In this document: positions 52,993 to 62,057 of the stretch, piece after piece
How positions within the stretch are numbered: the stretch's first letter is position 1
Layout of the letters: every line of letters starts with the position of its first letter
From: Caldilineales bacterium
GTDB taxonomy: Bacteria; Chloroflexota; Anaerolineae; J102
Assembly (NCBI GenBank): GCA_024102915.1
Contig: JAGFJG010000157.1
Coordinates: 62,001-126,000 of the forward strand
Direction of reading: 5' to 3'
DNA length: 64,000 nt
Position numbers and translations under genes: made by a program
Notes under the pieces: model-generated
The model's input: only the letters and a program-made list of their open reading frames with translations
Database searches by the model: none
What the model was told of the DNA's origin: nothing

Positions 52993-54718
52993 ACAGCAAT
53001 CGCTTTGGATTCTGCTCGGCATTACATTTGCCGTTGGCCTGGTCTGGTGGGCGCTCGTTCCGGCCTGGACCGCCCCTGATGAACCTGGGCATTTCCTGTA
53101 TGCGCGGCTGTGGGCGAACCTGGGGCGACTGCCCACGCGGCTGGATGATAGTTCCAAGTTAGAAGCAAGGTTGATCAACAGCCTTGGCGAAAATAATTGG
53201 TGGGCATACAACCGATTTTCCCGGCCTGAGCGCCTGAGCGGTTTTAGCGACGATCCGGTTCTGGCGGCCAGCGGCTCACAGATCGGGGATGAGCCGCCCG
53301 CGTACTATCTGCTTCCAGCGCTGGCGCTGCGCTTCGTCGATCCCAAGAACGACATAGACCCGGCTGTTTTGTTGCGCTGGCTGCGGTTATGGTCCCTGGC
53401 TTTGCGCCTGGGGACGGTGGTATGCGCCTGGGCGTTGTCTCGCCGCCTGTGGCCGGGAAGGGTTGATCGGGCGTGGACGATGGGTCTGCTGGTCGGACTG
53501 TTGCCAATGGTCGGGTTCATCGGCGGCAGCCTGAACAATGACGCCCTGACGATGTTCTGGGGAGCGCTGACCTTTTCGCTGCTTGCTCTGGCGCGGCGGC
53601 CCAGGCAGTGGGTATTGGTCTTCATCGTCGCCTGCGCCGGAGTCCTGCTCATCGACCGGGGTTTGCTCTTTTATCTGATCGCCGTCTTCGTTTGGGCGGC
53701 CATACGCATGGACAGGTTGCGACCCTATCGATTGTACTTGGGGATTGGGCTTTTACTTTTGCTGATATTAGCCCTGGCCCCAAACCCGCGCTGGGCAGCG
53801 GGTTGGAGACGCAGCCCCGAATTCATCGCCAGCCGGTCGGGTGGTGCACTGATGATTGGGGGGAGCGCATCCGAAGCGGGGACCTTGACGCAGACGCTGG
53901 CGGGAAAGCAAATGCCAGAACTGCGCGACTCCCAGGTGATATTGCAGGCGGATGTGATCGAATCAGGCAGTGATCTGCGCCTCAGTCTTGACGATGGCGA
54001 ACATTTGGAACAGGTAAGCTGCGCGACCGTATCGCCCTGCGCTCTTGCTTTCAACATCACCCCATCTGCTATCTATTTGCAAGTCATTGTGGAAGCGGGC
54101 GCGCCCGCTCGCCTGCAATTGAGTTTACTTGATCAGCATGGCCGGGAACTGCTTTTCAACGGCGGTGGCTCTCAACCCGACCTTCTGACCAGCCCGATCT
54201 ACCAACGGCTCGAACGCGCACTGCCTATCCCCGCCGGTTTCTTCGCCCAGGCGGTATCAGCTTCAGCCTGGGACGCCCCCGCCCAATTCCGCTATCTGCT
54301 GTTCGCCCTTTTCACCAGCGCCAGTTTCTGGGGCTATTTCGGCTGGTTGACTCGCCCGTTCCCCTGGCCGGTCTATGTTCTGCTGGCCGGGGTCACAATC
54401 ATGGCCGCATGGGGGCTGTCCCGGCGGCTGCAAATCGGCATCCGAGCACGGAAGGAGCGAACCGGCGGCAACGGCATCCTGACGCTTTCCGCCCTGACGG
54501 TGACACTGGTCCTGTGCCAGGTCTGGTTGCCCATGATCGGGCAATCGTGGCAGCCGCAAGGGCGCTACCTGTTCCCGGCTATCCTGCCCATAGCCATCCT
54601 GCTGGCCCTGGGTTGGGAGGCAGCGCTGCCGCGGCGATGGCGGGCGATGACGCCCTATGCTGTTGGCGTGGGATTGGTTGCGCTGAATGGGATCGCATGG
54701 TGGGTCGTACAGCCCTAA
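52976..54718 (+). CDS. DUF2142-type polytopic membrane protein
   Basis: A 580-residue membrane protein with about 11 helices. The first outer loop WWALVPAWTAPDEPGHFLYARLWANLGRLPT, and then DEPPAYYLLPALALRF, carry the acidic motif of DUF2142/GT-C proteins. A soluble section (about 285-420) follows the seventh or eighth helix. It resembles the protein at 49433 in layout but is shorter. The GTG start lies inside the Wzz-like gene, so both are translated together. A role in transferring sugars to an exported glycan is likely but not shown. Confidence 0.8.
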   Translation: MTPKLRQQSLWILLGITFAVGLVWWALVPAWTAPDEPGHFLYARLWANLGRLPTRLDDSSKLEARLINSLGENNWWAYNRFSRPERLSGFSDDPVLAASGSQIGDEPPAYYLLPALALRFVDPKNDIDPAVLLRWLRLWSLALRLGTVVCAWALSRRLWPGRVDRAWTMGLLVGLLPMVGFIGGSLNNDALTMFWGALTFSLLALARRPRQWVLVFIVACAGVLLIDRGLLFYLIAVFVWAAIRMDRLRPYRLYLGIGLLLLLILALAPNPRWAAGWRRSPEFIASRSGGALMIGGSASEAGTLTQTLAGKQMPELRDSQVILQADVIESGSDLRLSLDDGEHLEQVSCATVSPCALAFNITPSAIYLQVIVEAGAPARLQLSLLDQHGRELLFNGGGSQPDLLTSPIYQRLERALPIPAGFFAQAVSASAWDAPAQFRYLLFALFTSASFWGYFGWLTRPFPWPVYVLLAGVTIMAAWGLSRRLQIGIRARKERTGGNGILTLSALTVTLVLCQVWLPMIGQSWQPQGRYLFPAILPIAILLALGWEAALPRRWRAMTPYAVGVGLVALNGIAWWVVQP

Positions 54719-54743
54719 AAACGCGCGCGTATTTGCGCGTTGA

Positions 54744-54773
54744 TTGGACAGTTTTTCACGCAAAAGCTATATT
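54744..54773 (+). promoter_or_regulatory. Promoter candidate of the iron-sulphur oxidoreductase gene
   Basis: TTGGAC at 54744-54749, 18-base spacer, TATATT at 54768-54773. A start near 54780 would give a leader of about 140 bases. Confidence 0.55.
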
Positions 54774-54796
54774 CACTCCATCAACGCCTCAGTCAA

Positions 54797-54812
54797 TATG
54801 ACAGGTGTCATA
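54797..54812. promoter_or_regulatory. 16-bp palindrome, candidate operator
   Basis: TATGACA, GG, TGTCATA: perfect 7-base arms. It lies about 17 bases after the expected transcription start of the oxidoreductase gene, where a repressor would act as a roadblock. The regulator is unknown. Confidence 0.55.
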
Positions 54813-54921
54813 GTCAGGGTTAATCATCCCGCGTAAACTTGGTGATAAAGGGTTTTTTTATCATTCCCCGGCATCCCACCGAACTCCCACTCCCTCGCTG
54901 CCACCAAGGAGCTTGTGAGCA

Positions 54922-56931
54922 ATGTTAACAACCATCGAGAAAATTCTCTTCGCCGTCCTCATGTTGGCTACAATCTACAATGGCTATTGGGCGTTCCGCC
55001 GGGTCGTGGATGTGATCCGGCGGGGGCAGAGCGACGTAGGCGATGATCATATCCTGCGGCGCACCTGGAACGCCGCTGTGGAATGGATATCGTTGAGGCC
55101 GACGTGGAAAGCCCGGCCCACGGCAAGTCTCTTTCACGCTTTGATCGCCTGGGGCTTTATGCTTTATTTTCTGGTGAACTTCGGTGATATCGTCGAAGGT
55201 TACTTGCCGATCACCTTCCTGGGCGAAGGCATCATAGGCAATGTCTATCGGTTGTTGGTCGATTTCATCAGCGTTGGCGTTCTGGTGGGCATGACCTTTT
55301 TCCTGGTACGCCGATTCATCACCCGCGACCCGGCGCTTTCCTATAATGAGAATGTCAAGCTGCTTGATTCGGTGAAAGCGGGTGCGATCAAGCGGGATTC
55401 ACTGATCGTCGGTCTCTTTATCCTGGCGCACATCGGGTTTCGATTTCTGGGCGCGTCGTTCACGGTTGCCAGCGAAGGCGGAGGTTATGACATTTTCCAG
55501 CCCTGGGCCAGCACAGTGGCATTACTTTGGGCGGGGCTGTCATCGCCGACGGTCGAGATTCTGCGGCATGCAGCCTGGTGGATTGCCCTGGGCGTGATCC
55601 TGGCCTTTATCCCCTACTTCCCCCGCTCCAAGCACTTCCACCTGATCATGGCGGGTTTCAATTTTCTGATGCAGCCCAAACGCACATCGCTGGGGACGTT
55701 GCAGCCCATCGACTTCGAGGATGAAAGCGTCGAGCAGTTTGGGGTCGCCCGGCTGGAAGACCTTTCCTGGAGCCAGATACTCGACCCGTACGCTTGCATC
55801 ATGTGCAACCGCTGTCAGGATGTCTGCCCGGCCTACACCACCGGCAAGGAGCTATCGCCCTCGGCCCTCGAAGTCAACAAACGGTATTATATCAACGCCA
55901 ATACTCAGGCCCTGGCCAACGGTCAGGCTTCACCGGACGCCCTGCTCGATTACGCCATTTCCGAATCCGCCGTTTGGGCCTGCACAGCCTGCGGGGCCTG
56001 CATCGAAGTCTGCCCGGTCGGCAATGAGCCGATGTTCGATATCCTTTACATGCGTCGCAATCAGGTCTTGATGGAAAGCGAATTCCCTGAGGAGTTGCAG
56101 GCCGCATTCACCGGCATGGAGCGCACGGGCAATCCCTGGAAGATGAGCGGGGCCGACCGCATGAAATGGGCCGACGGTCTCGATATCCCCACCATCGAGG
56201 AAAACCCAGACCCGGACATCCTCTGGTGGGTGGGATGCGCTCCGGCTTACGACATCCGGGCGCAATCCACGGCCATCGCATTCGCCAAAGTGCTGAAGGC
56301 GGCCAAGGTCAATTTTGCCGTGTTGGGCGAGGCGGAAAGCTGCACGGGCGACGCCGCTCGCCGCGCTGGCAACGAATACCTTTTCTATGAAATGGCCAAG
56401 CAGAATATCGAGACGCTGAACGAGGTCAATCCCAAGCGCATCGTTGCCACCTGCCCGCACTGTCTGCACACTCTGGGAAAGGAGTACTATCAGTTCGGCG
56501 GCGAATACGATGTCGTGCATCACACCGAGTTGATCGCAGAACTAATGCAACAAGGACGCTTGCAGGTAGACGCATCGCCAAACGGCGTTGTGACCTATCA
56601 CGATCCCTGCTATCTGGGCCGGCACAACGGCATCTTCGATGCGCCGCGGGATGTGCTGAAAGACACGGTCGGCGGCATCATCGAACTGCAACGCTCGCGC
56701 AACATGTCCTTCTGCTGCGGCGCGGGCGGGGCGCAAATGTGGAAAGAGGAAGAGCACGGAACCGAGGCCGTGAACATGAACCGCTATAGCGAAGCGGCGG
56801 CTACGGGAGCCGACACCATCGCTGTGGGCTGCCCCTTCTGCCTGACTATGCTCACCGACGCTTCCAAGCAGGCGGGGGAGGGCGTCGAAGTCAGGGATAT
56901 CGCGGAATTGGTGGCGGAGAGAATCTCCTAA
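54922..56931 (+). CDS. Membrane iron-sulphur oxidoreductase, HdrD/GlcF-like with NarI-like N-terminus
   Basis: A 669-residue protein. The first 250 residues hold about five to six transmembrane helices, resembling the haem-b-binding gamma subunit of nitrate reductase. Two 4Fe-4S clusters follow: CIMCNRCQDVC from Cys292 and CTACGACIEVC from Cys354, both closed by CP. The C-terminal part carries CCG-type domains: ESCTGDAARRAGNEYLF and later HDPCYLGRHNG and FCCGAGGAQMW, as in heterodisulfide reductase HdrD and glycolate oxidase GlcF. It probably links a cytoplasmic dehydrogenase to the quinone pool. It is a single-gene unit with its own promoter candidate and a strong terminator. Confidence 0.9.
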   Translation: MLTTIEKILFAVLMLATIYNGYWAFRRVVDVIRRGQSDVGDDHILRRTWNAAVEWISLRPTWKARPTASLFHALIAWGFMLYFLVNFGDIVEGYLPITFLGEGIIGNVYRLLVDFISVGVLVGMTFFLVRRFITRDPALSYNENVKLLDSVKAGAIKRDSLIVGLFILAHIGFRFLGASFTVASEGGGYDIFQPWASTVALLWAGLSSPTVEILRHAAWWIALGVILAFIPYFPRSKHFHLIMAGFNFLMQPKRTSLGTLQPIDFEDESVEQFGVARLEDLSWSQILDPYACIMCNRCQDVCPAYTTGKELSPSALEVNKRYYINANTQALANGQASPDALLDYAISESAVWACTACGACIEVCPVGNEPMFDILYMRRNQVLMESEFPEELQAAFTGMERTGNPWKMSGADRMKWADGLDIPTIEENPDPDILWWVGCAPAYDIRAQSTAIAFAKVLKAAKVNFAVLGEAESCTGDAARRAGNEYLFYEMAKQNIETLNEVNPKRIVATCPHCLHTLGKEYYQFGGEYDVVHHTELIAELMQQGRLQVDASPNGVVTYHDPCYLGRHNGIFDAPRDVLKDTVGGIIELQRSRNMSFCCGAGGAQMWKEEEHGTEAVNMNRYSEAAATGADTIAVGCPFCLTMLTDASKQAGEGVEVRDIAELVAERIS

Positions 56932-56953
56932 ACTGAGAATCGCAGACATCTCC

Positions 56954-56995
56954 AGGGCCGCCGGAAGGGCGTATCTTCCGGCGGCCCTATTTTTT
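56954..56995 (+). terminator. Intrinsic terminator of the iron-sulphur oxidoreductase gene
   Basis: A perfect 14-bp stem (56954-56967 with 56975-56988, 7-base loop) is followed by ATTTTTTAG. It starts 22 bases after the stop. Confidence 0.93.
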
Positions 56996-57096
56996 AGCAA
57001 TCGCAGTTCAGCGTTCAAAATTGCAGGTGCAAAGGGATAAATCCGCTTGCGGCGATTTCGATGATATTTCGACGGCGCAATTCGCCCATGCGGGTA

Positions 57097-57145
57097 TTGA
57101 CAGCATCTTTAGAATATCTTATGATTGAAAACGTTTCCGGAAACG
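57097..57145 (+). promoter_or_regulatory. Promoter and LacI-type operator in front of the lacI-like gene
   Basis: TTGACA at 57097-57102, a 17-base spacer and TATGAT at 57120-57125 form a near-perfect promoter. The 14-bp palindrome CGTTTCCGGAAACG (57132-57145) begins at the expected start of transcription. Its form, with the central CCGG, is typical of LacI-family operators and suggests autoregulation. Confidence 0.88.
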
Positions 57146-57187
57146 ATACCGAATTCCCATTCCCATTTGAAGAGATTACTGAGAACA

Positions 57188-58206
57188 ATGACTCGCTCTC
57201 GTAATACCGTCACAATTTCCGATGTCGCCAAAGCCGCTGGGGTATCCATATCGACGGTGTCGCGCGTTTTGAATGAAAAGGATGACGTGGCCGAGGACAC
57301 GTATGACCGGGTGCAAGAGGTGATCCGCGATATGGGGTACACGGTGAATCTGGCAGCGAAAAGCATGCGCAGCCGCCACACCAACGTGATCGGCCTTATT
57401 ATGCCGGACGTGGAGCAACCTTTTTCGGTGGAGGTCATGAAAGGCGTTAACCACGCCGTCGCTGAATCGGAGTGCGATCTGATCGTTTACACCAGCGGCA
57501 CGCATAAAAAGGCTCGATGGCCGAGCGTGAACGCCATTACGTCGCCCTGCTTAGCAACAGTATCACCGATGGCGTTATTGTGGTGGCGCCGACCGCTGTC
57601 GACTTTCCTACCCACAAACCCCTCGTGGCAGTAGATTTCAACCACGATAAACCCAATTACCCTGGGATAATTTCCACCAACCGCGAAGGCGCCCTCGCAG
57701 CCACCCGCCATCTGATAGGCCTTGGACATAAGCGTATCGGTTTCATTGGCGGCCGCCATGAACTTTGGAGCGCTGTGCGCCGCCGCCAGGGTTTTGAAGA
57801 TGCGTGCAAGGAAGCCGGTATCCCCATTGATTCAGAACTCGTGATGAATGGGGATTATTCTATGGAAACTGGCTATGAGTGCGCGATACGCCTCTTGAAA
57901 CTGGCTGAGCCGCCCTCTGCCATTTTTGCCACAAACGATCAATCGGCCTTTGGCGTTCTTCAGGCAGCTCGTGAGTACGGTGTGAGAGTGCCTGAGGATC
58001 TTTCGGTGGTCGGTTTCGACAACATCCCCGAATCCGCCATTGAGCAACCGCAATTGACGACTGTGGACCAATCGTTGACGCAGATGGGCTACCTGGCTGC
58101 CAACATGCTCTTCGCGCTTGTCCAGGGCAAAACCCTGAAAACGCCCATCCAAAAAGTCCAGACAAGACTCATCATACGCGCATCGACATCTGCCCCTATG
58201 AATTAG
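57188..58206 (+). pseudogene. LacI-family sugar regulator interrupted by a -1 frameshift
   Basis: Together the two frames encode a full LacI-type repressor of about 339 residues. The first part (57188 to about 57510) has the helix-turn-helix VTISDVAKAAGVSISTVSRVLNEKDDV and the hinge AAKSMRSRHTNVIGLIMPD. The second part (from about 57510 to 58206) has DGVIVVAPTAVDFPTH, GLGHKRIGFIGGR, ATNDQSAFGVLQAAREYG, VPEDLSVVGFDNIPES and PQLTTVDQS. The break lies at CATAAAAAGGC (57500-57512): reading must step back by one base, as if one A were lost from a run of six. It may be a real mutation, a sequencing error in the homopolymer, or less likely a programmed shift. Without the shift, translation stops at 57634. 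Confidence 0.85.
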
Positions 58207-58257
58207 CGGGCCGGAATGAAAGCTTTATCAGCGCTCTCTTTTTTCCCCGTCCGGAAA

Positions 58258-58271
58258 CGTTACCGGTAACG
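58258..58271. promoter_or_regulatory. LacI-type operator upstream of the sugar-uptake operon
   Basis: The palindrome CGTTACCGGTAACG is a close relative of the operator before the lacI-like gene (10 of 14 bases equal, same centre CCGG). TATACA at 58276-58281 could be the -10 of the operon, in which case the operator lies between -35 and -10. No good -35 is seen. Confidence 0.82.
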
Positions 58272-58476
58272 ATTTTATACAATTTCATGTGTGCCTCTCC
58301 ATCGCCTGACCTCATCAGAATCGGTGGATTGTACAGAAATAGATGCATCTGTTGTCACATTCAAAATTCTTCCAGGAGGCGAAGTTCGAAAACGACAATC
58401 ACGATACCTGCCCAACCCTCACTTTCACCATCTCGATTCACATCAACCAACACTCAACCTATTGGAGGATTGAACA

Positions 58477-59949
58477 ATGCGAAAGCGACACATCATTCTT
58501 ATCAGTTTGGTATTGCTCCTGGGCCTTGTCTTGGCAGCCTGTGGCGGAGCCGCCCCTGCTGCCCAGGCCCCTGCTGCTGAAGCTCCCGCCGCCGAAGCTC
58601 CCGCAACCGAAGCCCCTGCTGCCGAGGAGCCCGCTGCTGAAGCACCTGCTGCTGGCACGACACTGCTGGACATCTGGTCGTTCACCAACGAAATCAATAC
58701 GATGGCCATCGCCTACGAGGGGAAACATCCCGATGTAGATGCCACCTACAGCATGATTCCGATGACCAATGGCGAGTACCAGACCAAGCTTAAGGCTGCT
58801 CTTGGCACTGCCGATGCGCCCGACATCATCGCCCTCGAAGCTGCATTCGTCAAGAGCTTTGTCGAATCCGATTTCCTGGCCGACCTGGGCGATTTGATGC
58901 CCGCTGCCGAAGCTGCTCAGACCTATCCTTTCGTTCTGGACGTCGGCACTGACGACGGTGTGATCAAGGCTTACGCCTATCAGGCGACGCCAGGGGCGCT
59001 GTTCTATCGCCGCAGCCTGGCCAAGGAATACTTTGGCACTGACGATCCTGCTGAGATACAGGAATTGTTGTCCGATATGGACAAGTTTGCGGCCGCTGCG
59101 GCTGTGGTGAAAGAGAAGTCTGGCGGCGACACCTACATGGTGGCGTCAAGCGGTGACTTCCAGAATCCCTTCTACGCCAATCGTGAGCAGCCGTGGGTCG
59201 TCGATGGCGCACTGACCGTTGATCCGATGGTTCAGAAGTACGTCGAGACCGCCAAACTGTTCCGCGAAGAAGGCTACGAAGCTCAGGCGCAGCAGTGGCA
59301 GGAGGGTTGGTTCGCAGGCATGAACGACAGCCTGGTGGACGCCAACGGCAATCCCAAGAAAGTTTTCTCCTACTTCCTGCCCACCTGGGGTCTGCCCTAC
59401 GTGCTGGCGCCGAACGCAAAATCCGCCGATGGCGCTCATGATACCAGCGGCGACTGGGGCGTGATTACCGGCCCGCTGCCCTACCAGTGGGGCGGTACCT
59501 GGCTGGGTGTGCTGAAGGATAGCCCGAACATGGAAGTGGCCAAAGATTTCGTGCGCTTCGCTACGTTGGACGAGGAGAATCTGACCAACTGGGCGACCGG
59601 CGTCTACACGAACGAATACCTGAAGGCCATCGATCCGCAGGTTCCTGACGACCAGATGCAGGCTCCTGGCGATTTCGTGTCCAGCAAGGTGGTGGTCGAC
59701 AAGATCATCCCGTCCTTCGATGATTCTGAGTTGAGCGCCTTCCTGGCCGGTCAGAACAGCTATGCCGGTTTTGCCGAGGCGGCGCCTTCCGTCAACGCCA
59801 AACTGATGCAGGGCTCTGACGATGCCATCCAGCGTGCGATGAATGACCCGCTGAATCAGTACCTCAACGGCGAGATCACCGAGGAACAGATGTGGCAGAC
59901 GTGGAAAGAGAATCTGTCCATAGACTTCCCCGAACTCCAAGTCAACTAA
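58477..59949 (+). CDS. Sugar ABC transporter substrate-binding lipoprotein (CUT1/family 1)
   Basis: A 490-residue extracytoplasmic binding protein. The signal LLLGLVLAAC has its lipobox Cys at residue 22, followed by an Ala/Pro/Glu-rich linker (23-60). The body starts LLDIWSFTNEINTMAIAYEGKHPDV and continues with NGEYQTKLKAALGTADAPDIIALEAAF, the usual pattern of oligosaccharide-binding proteins. GGAGG lies 7 bases before the ATG. With the two permeases and GH3 glucosidase it should take up beta-glucosides or xylo/cello-oligosaccharides, but the ligand is unknown. A terminator directly after it probably makes it more abundant than the permeases. Confidence 0.92.
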   Translation: MRKRHIILISLVLLLGLVLAACGGAAPAAQAPAAEAPAAEAPATEAPAAEEPAAEAPAAGTTLLDIWSFTNEINTMAIAYEGKHPDVDATYSMIPMTNGEYQTKLKAALGTADAPDIIALEAAFVKSFVESDFLADLGDLMPAAEAAQTYPFVLDVGTDDGVIKAYAYQATPGALFYRRSLAKEYFGTDDPAEIQELLSDMDKFAAAAAVVKEKSGGDTYMVASSGDFQNPFYANREQPWVVDGALTVDPMVQKYVETAKLFREEGYEAQAQQWQEGWFAGMNDSLVDANGNPKKVFSYFLPTWGLPYVLAPNAKSADGAHDTSGDWGVITGPLPYQWGGTWLGVLKDSPNMEVAKDFVRFATLDEENLTNWATGVYTNEYLKAIDPQVPDDQMQAPGDFVSSKVVVDKIIPSFDDSELSAFLAGQNSYAGFAEAAPSVNAKLMQGSDDAIQRAMNDPLNQYLNGEITEEQMWQTWKENLSIDFPELQVN

Positions 59950-59963
59950 TCATCTGTAACTGC

Positions 59964-60001
59964 AAAGAGCCAGCTTAGTACTCGCTAGGCTGGCTCTTTT
60001 T
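59964..60001 (+). terminator. Terminator/attenuator between binding protein and permease genes
   Basis: AAAGAGCCAGC (59964-59974) pairs perfectly with GCTGGCTCTTT (59989-59999); the run of T ends directly before the GGAG of the permease gene. Such a partial terminator inside an operon lowers downstream expression. Confidence 0.85.
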
Positions 60002-60014
60002 GGAGAAGCCGAAC

Positions 60015-60929
60015 ATGACCATCGCAAACAATCACAAAACCGGGTTCAGGTTCAAAAAGGACTACTATGGGTACATCTTCATCGCACCCTTCATCATAGC
60101 ATTCCTGCTGTTTGGCCTTTATCCCGTCTACAATACCTTCCGCCTTAGTTTCACCAATACAACGTTGATGAGCGGGCAAGGTGGTTTTGTCGGATTGCAG
60201 AACTACGAGATATTGTTCGACACCCCGTTGTTCATGAAGGCTGTGAGCAATACCTGGCTGCTCTGGACGCTGAATTTCATCCCCCAAATCGGAATTGCGA
60301 TGCTGCTGTCGGTCTGGTTTACGAGCGTCCGCTTCAGAATCAGAGCGGTGGGCATTTGGCGAACCATTTTCTATCTGCCAAATCTGTTGATGCCAGCCGC
60401 GATCGCAGCCCTGTTTTTCAGTTTGTTCTCCTTTTATGGCCCTGTCAATCAGGCCCTGGTGCGCTCCGGCGTGCTGGCGGATCCGGTGCAGTGGCTGCAG
60501 AACCCGGTTGTTGCCCGCAGCCTGGTCATCTTCATTCAGTGGTGGATGTGGTTTGGGGCGACGATCATCATTATCATGGCTGGCATGACTTCGATCTCCA
60601 TTTCTCTCTATGAGTCAGCTATGATCGATGGCGCCGATGAGTGGAAGATGTTTCGCTGGATCACATTGCCGCTACTGAAGCCCATTCTGATCTATATCTT
60701 TGTGACTTCGCTGGTCGGTGGTATGCAGATGTTTGACATTCCCTATCTGCTTACCGATGGCAGAGGCTCGCCAAGCGGTTCGATATTGACCAACAACATG
60801 CTCATGTACCTGAAGTTTAGCAGCGCGCAGGGTCACATTGGGGCGGCTTCGGCTGTCGGAGTCGTGGTCTTTATCATGACAACAGTCATTGCTTTGGGCA
60901 TATTCTACTTCCTGCGCGAGAGAGAATAG
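60015..60929 (+). CDS. Sugar ABC transporter permease (MalF-like)
   Basis: A 304-residue permease with six transmembrane helices. The EAA-loop, which contacts the ATPase, reads YESAMIDGADEWKMFRWITLPLLKPIL. The N-terminal YYGYIFIAPFIIAFLLFGLYPVYNTFRLSF is typical of MalF/UgpA-type CUT1 permeases without the large MalF P2 loop. ATG 60015 with GGAG 9 bases upstream is preferred over TTG 60000. No ATPase gene is found in the operon; many bacteria use one shared MsmK/MalK-type ATPase. Confidence 0.93.
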   Translation: MTIANNHKTGFRFKKDYYGYIFIAPFIIAFLLFGLYPVYNTFRLSFTNTTLMSGQGGFVGLQNYEILFDTPLFMKAVSNTWLLWTLNFIPQIGIAMLLSVWFTSVRFRIRAVGIWRTIFYLPNLLMPAAIAALFFSLFSFYGPVNQALVRSGVLADPVQWLQNPVVARSLVIFIQWWMWFGATIIIIMAGMTSISISLYESAMIDGADEWKMFRWITLPLLKPILIYIFVTSLVGGMQMFDIPYLLTDGRGSPSGSILTNNMLMYLKFSSAQGHIGAASAVGVVVFIMTTVIALGIFYFLRERE

Positions 60930-60970
60930 AAAGCGAAGCGGCGAACCGCTCAGAGATAGGAGACGTCAAG

Positions 60971-61816
60971 ATGAAAACCAATTCCAAGTCAACGCTCAGA
61001 CTTTTCCGCATTTTCATATATGTTTTTCTTGTCCTGCTTGTCATCGTTACCGTCATCCCGATCTGGCTTGTCCTGGTGAATGCCACCCGTTCTACGGTCG
61101 AGATTCAACAAGGGCTCAGCGCCTTGCCGAGCTCCCACACATTGGATAACTACGGCATTCTCAGGGGAAGAGGTCTGAATCTCTTTCGTGGTTTCAGCAA
61201 TAGTCTCTTTGTCGCCGCTTGCTCCACGGTGCTGGCAGTCTATTTCTCCTTACTGACAGCCTACGGCATTGTCGTTTACAACTTCAAGGGTAAACGGTTC
61301 TTTACCAGTTTCATCATCCTTTTGGTTCTGATCCCTGTACAGCTTTCGATCATCGGCTTTTATCAATTCATGTCACGGCTTGGGCTGACCGACAACTTCG
61401 CTTCCCTGATTCTGCCCGCTATTGCTTCGGCTGGTGCTGTGTTTTTCGGCAAGCAGTACTTCGAGTCGATCGTCGTCCGCGACCTCATCGACGCCGGCCG
61501 TGTCGATGGAGCAAGTGAGTTCGGCATTTTTCACAGGATCATGATGCCAATTGCGGTTCCTGGCGCGGTGACGCTGGGCATCTTCGCCTTTGTCGCCTCC
61601 TGGAACAACTTCTTCAACGCCTTCATCCTCATCTCCTCCATCGAGAAGTACACCTTGCCCATGCTGGTACAATTGATGCGCGGCGATGTTTACCGCACCG
61701 AATATGGCGCGATCTATTTGGGTCTGGCCGTGACCATCGTGCCGATCATCATCATCTATGTCATCTTCTCCAGATACATTATCAATGGCATTAGCATGGG
61801 AGCGGTGAAGGAATAA
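60971..61816 (+). CDS. Sugar ABC transporter permease (MalG-like)
   Basis: A 281-residue permease with six transmembrane helices and an EAA-loop reading RDLIDAGRVDGASEFGIFHRIMMPIAVPGAVTLGIFAF. It should form a heterodimer with the MalF-like protein encoded 41 bp upstream. GGAG precedes the ATG by 9 bases. The C-terminal end YIINGISMGAVKE is the usual MalG/UgpE-type end. Confidence 0.93.
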   Translation: MKTNSKSTLRLFRIFIYVFLVLLVIVTVIPIWLVLVNATRSTVEIQQGLSALPSSHTLDNYGILRGRGLNLFRGFSNSLFVAACSTVLAVYFSLLTAYGIVVYNFKGKRFFTSFIILLVLIPVQLSIIGFYQFMSRLGLTDNFASLILPAIASAGAVFFGKQYFESIVVRDLIDAGRVDGASEFGIFHRIMMPIAVPGAVTLGIFAFVASWNNFFNAFILISSIEKYTLPMLVQLMRGDVYRTEYGAIYLGLAVTIVPIIIIYVIFSRYIINGISMGAVKE

Positions 61817-62057
61817 GGCGACGATTTCGCGAACCAGATAATCCTGTTCGAGTTCGGGCTTTCAGCGCAGGATAAAATTTGATGCCCGGTTTACGACGCG
61901 ATTGTCGGGGCGCAGTTCCTTCGTGCGCCTGGCGCCTTCACTTCTTTTCCTGATCGCTTCCCAGACTCCCATCCCGGCAGTCTGCAAAACCATATTTTCA
62001 CCATGAGCCTTGGATTTGCAGTTCAAGACGGGCTTGCATAGGAAGAAACCAACCAAC
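61817..62057. other. 241-bp gap before the GH3 gene, no gene seen
   Basis: No open frame with similarity, strong promoter, terminator or LacI-type palindrome was found. The GH3 gene may be transcribed from the upstream operon or from a promoter not visible by eye. Confidence 0.55.

Noticed and set aside
57495-57520. Programmed -1 frameshifting in the lacI-like gene
   Set aside because: The site reads CAT AAA AAG in the zero frame, so a slippery heptamer would be T-AAA-AAG and the first tRNA would re-pair on TAA, which is poor. Loss of one A is simpler.
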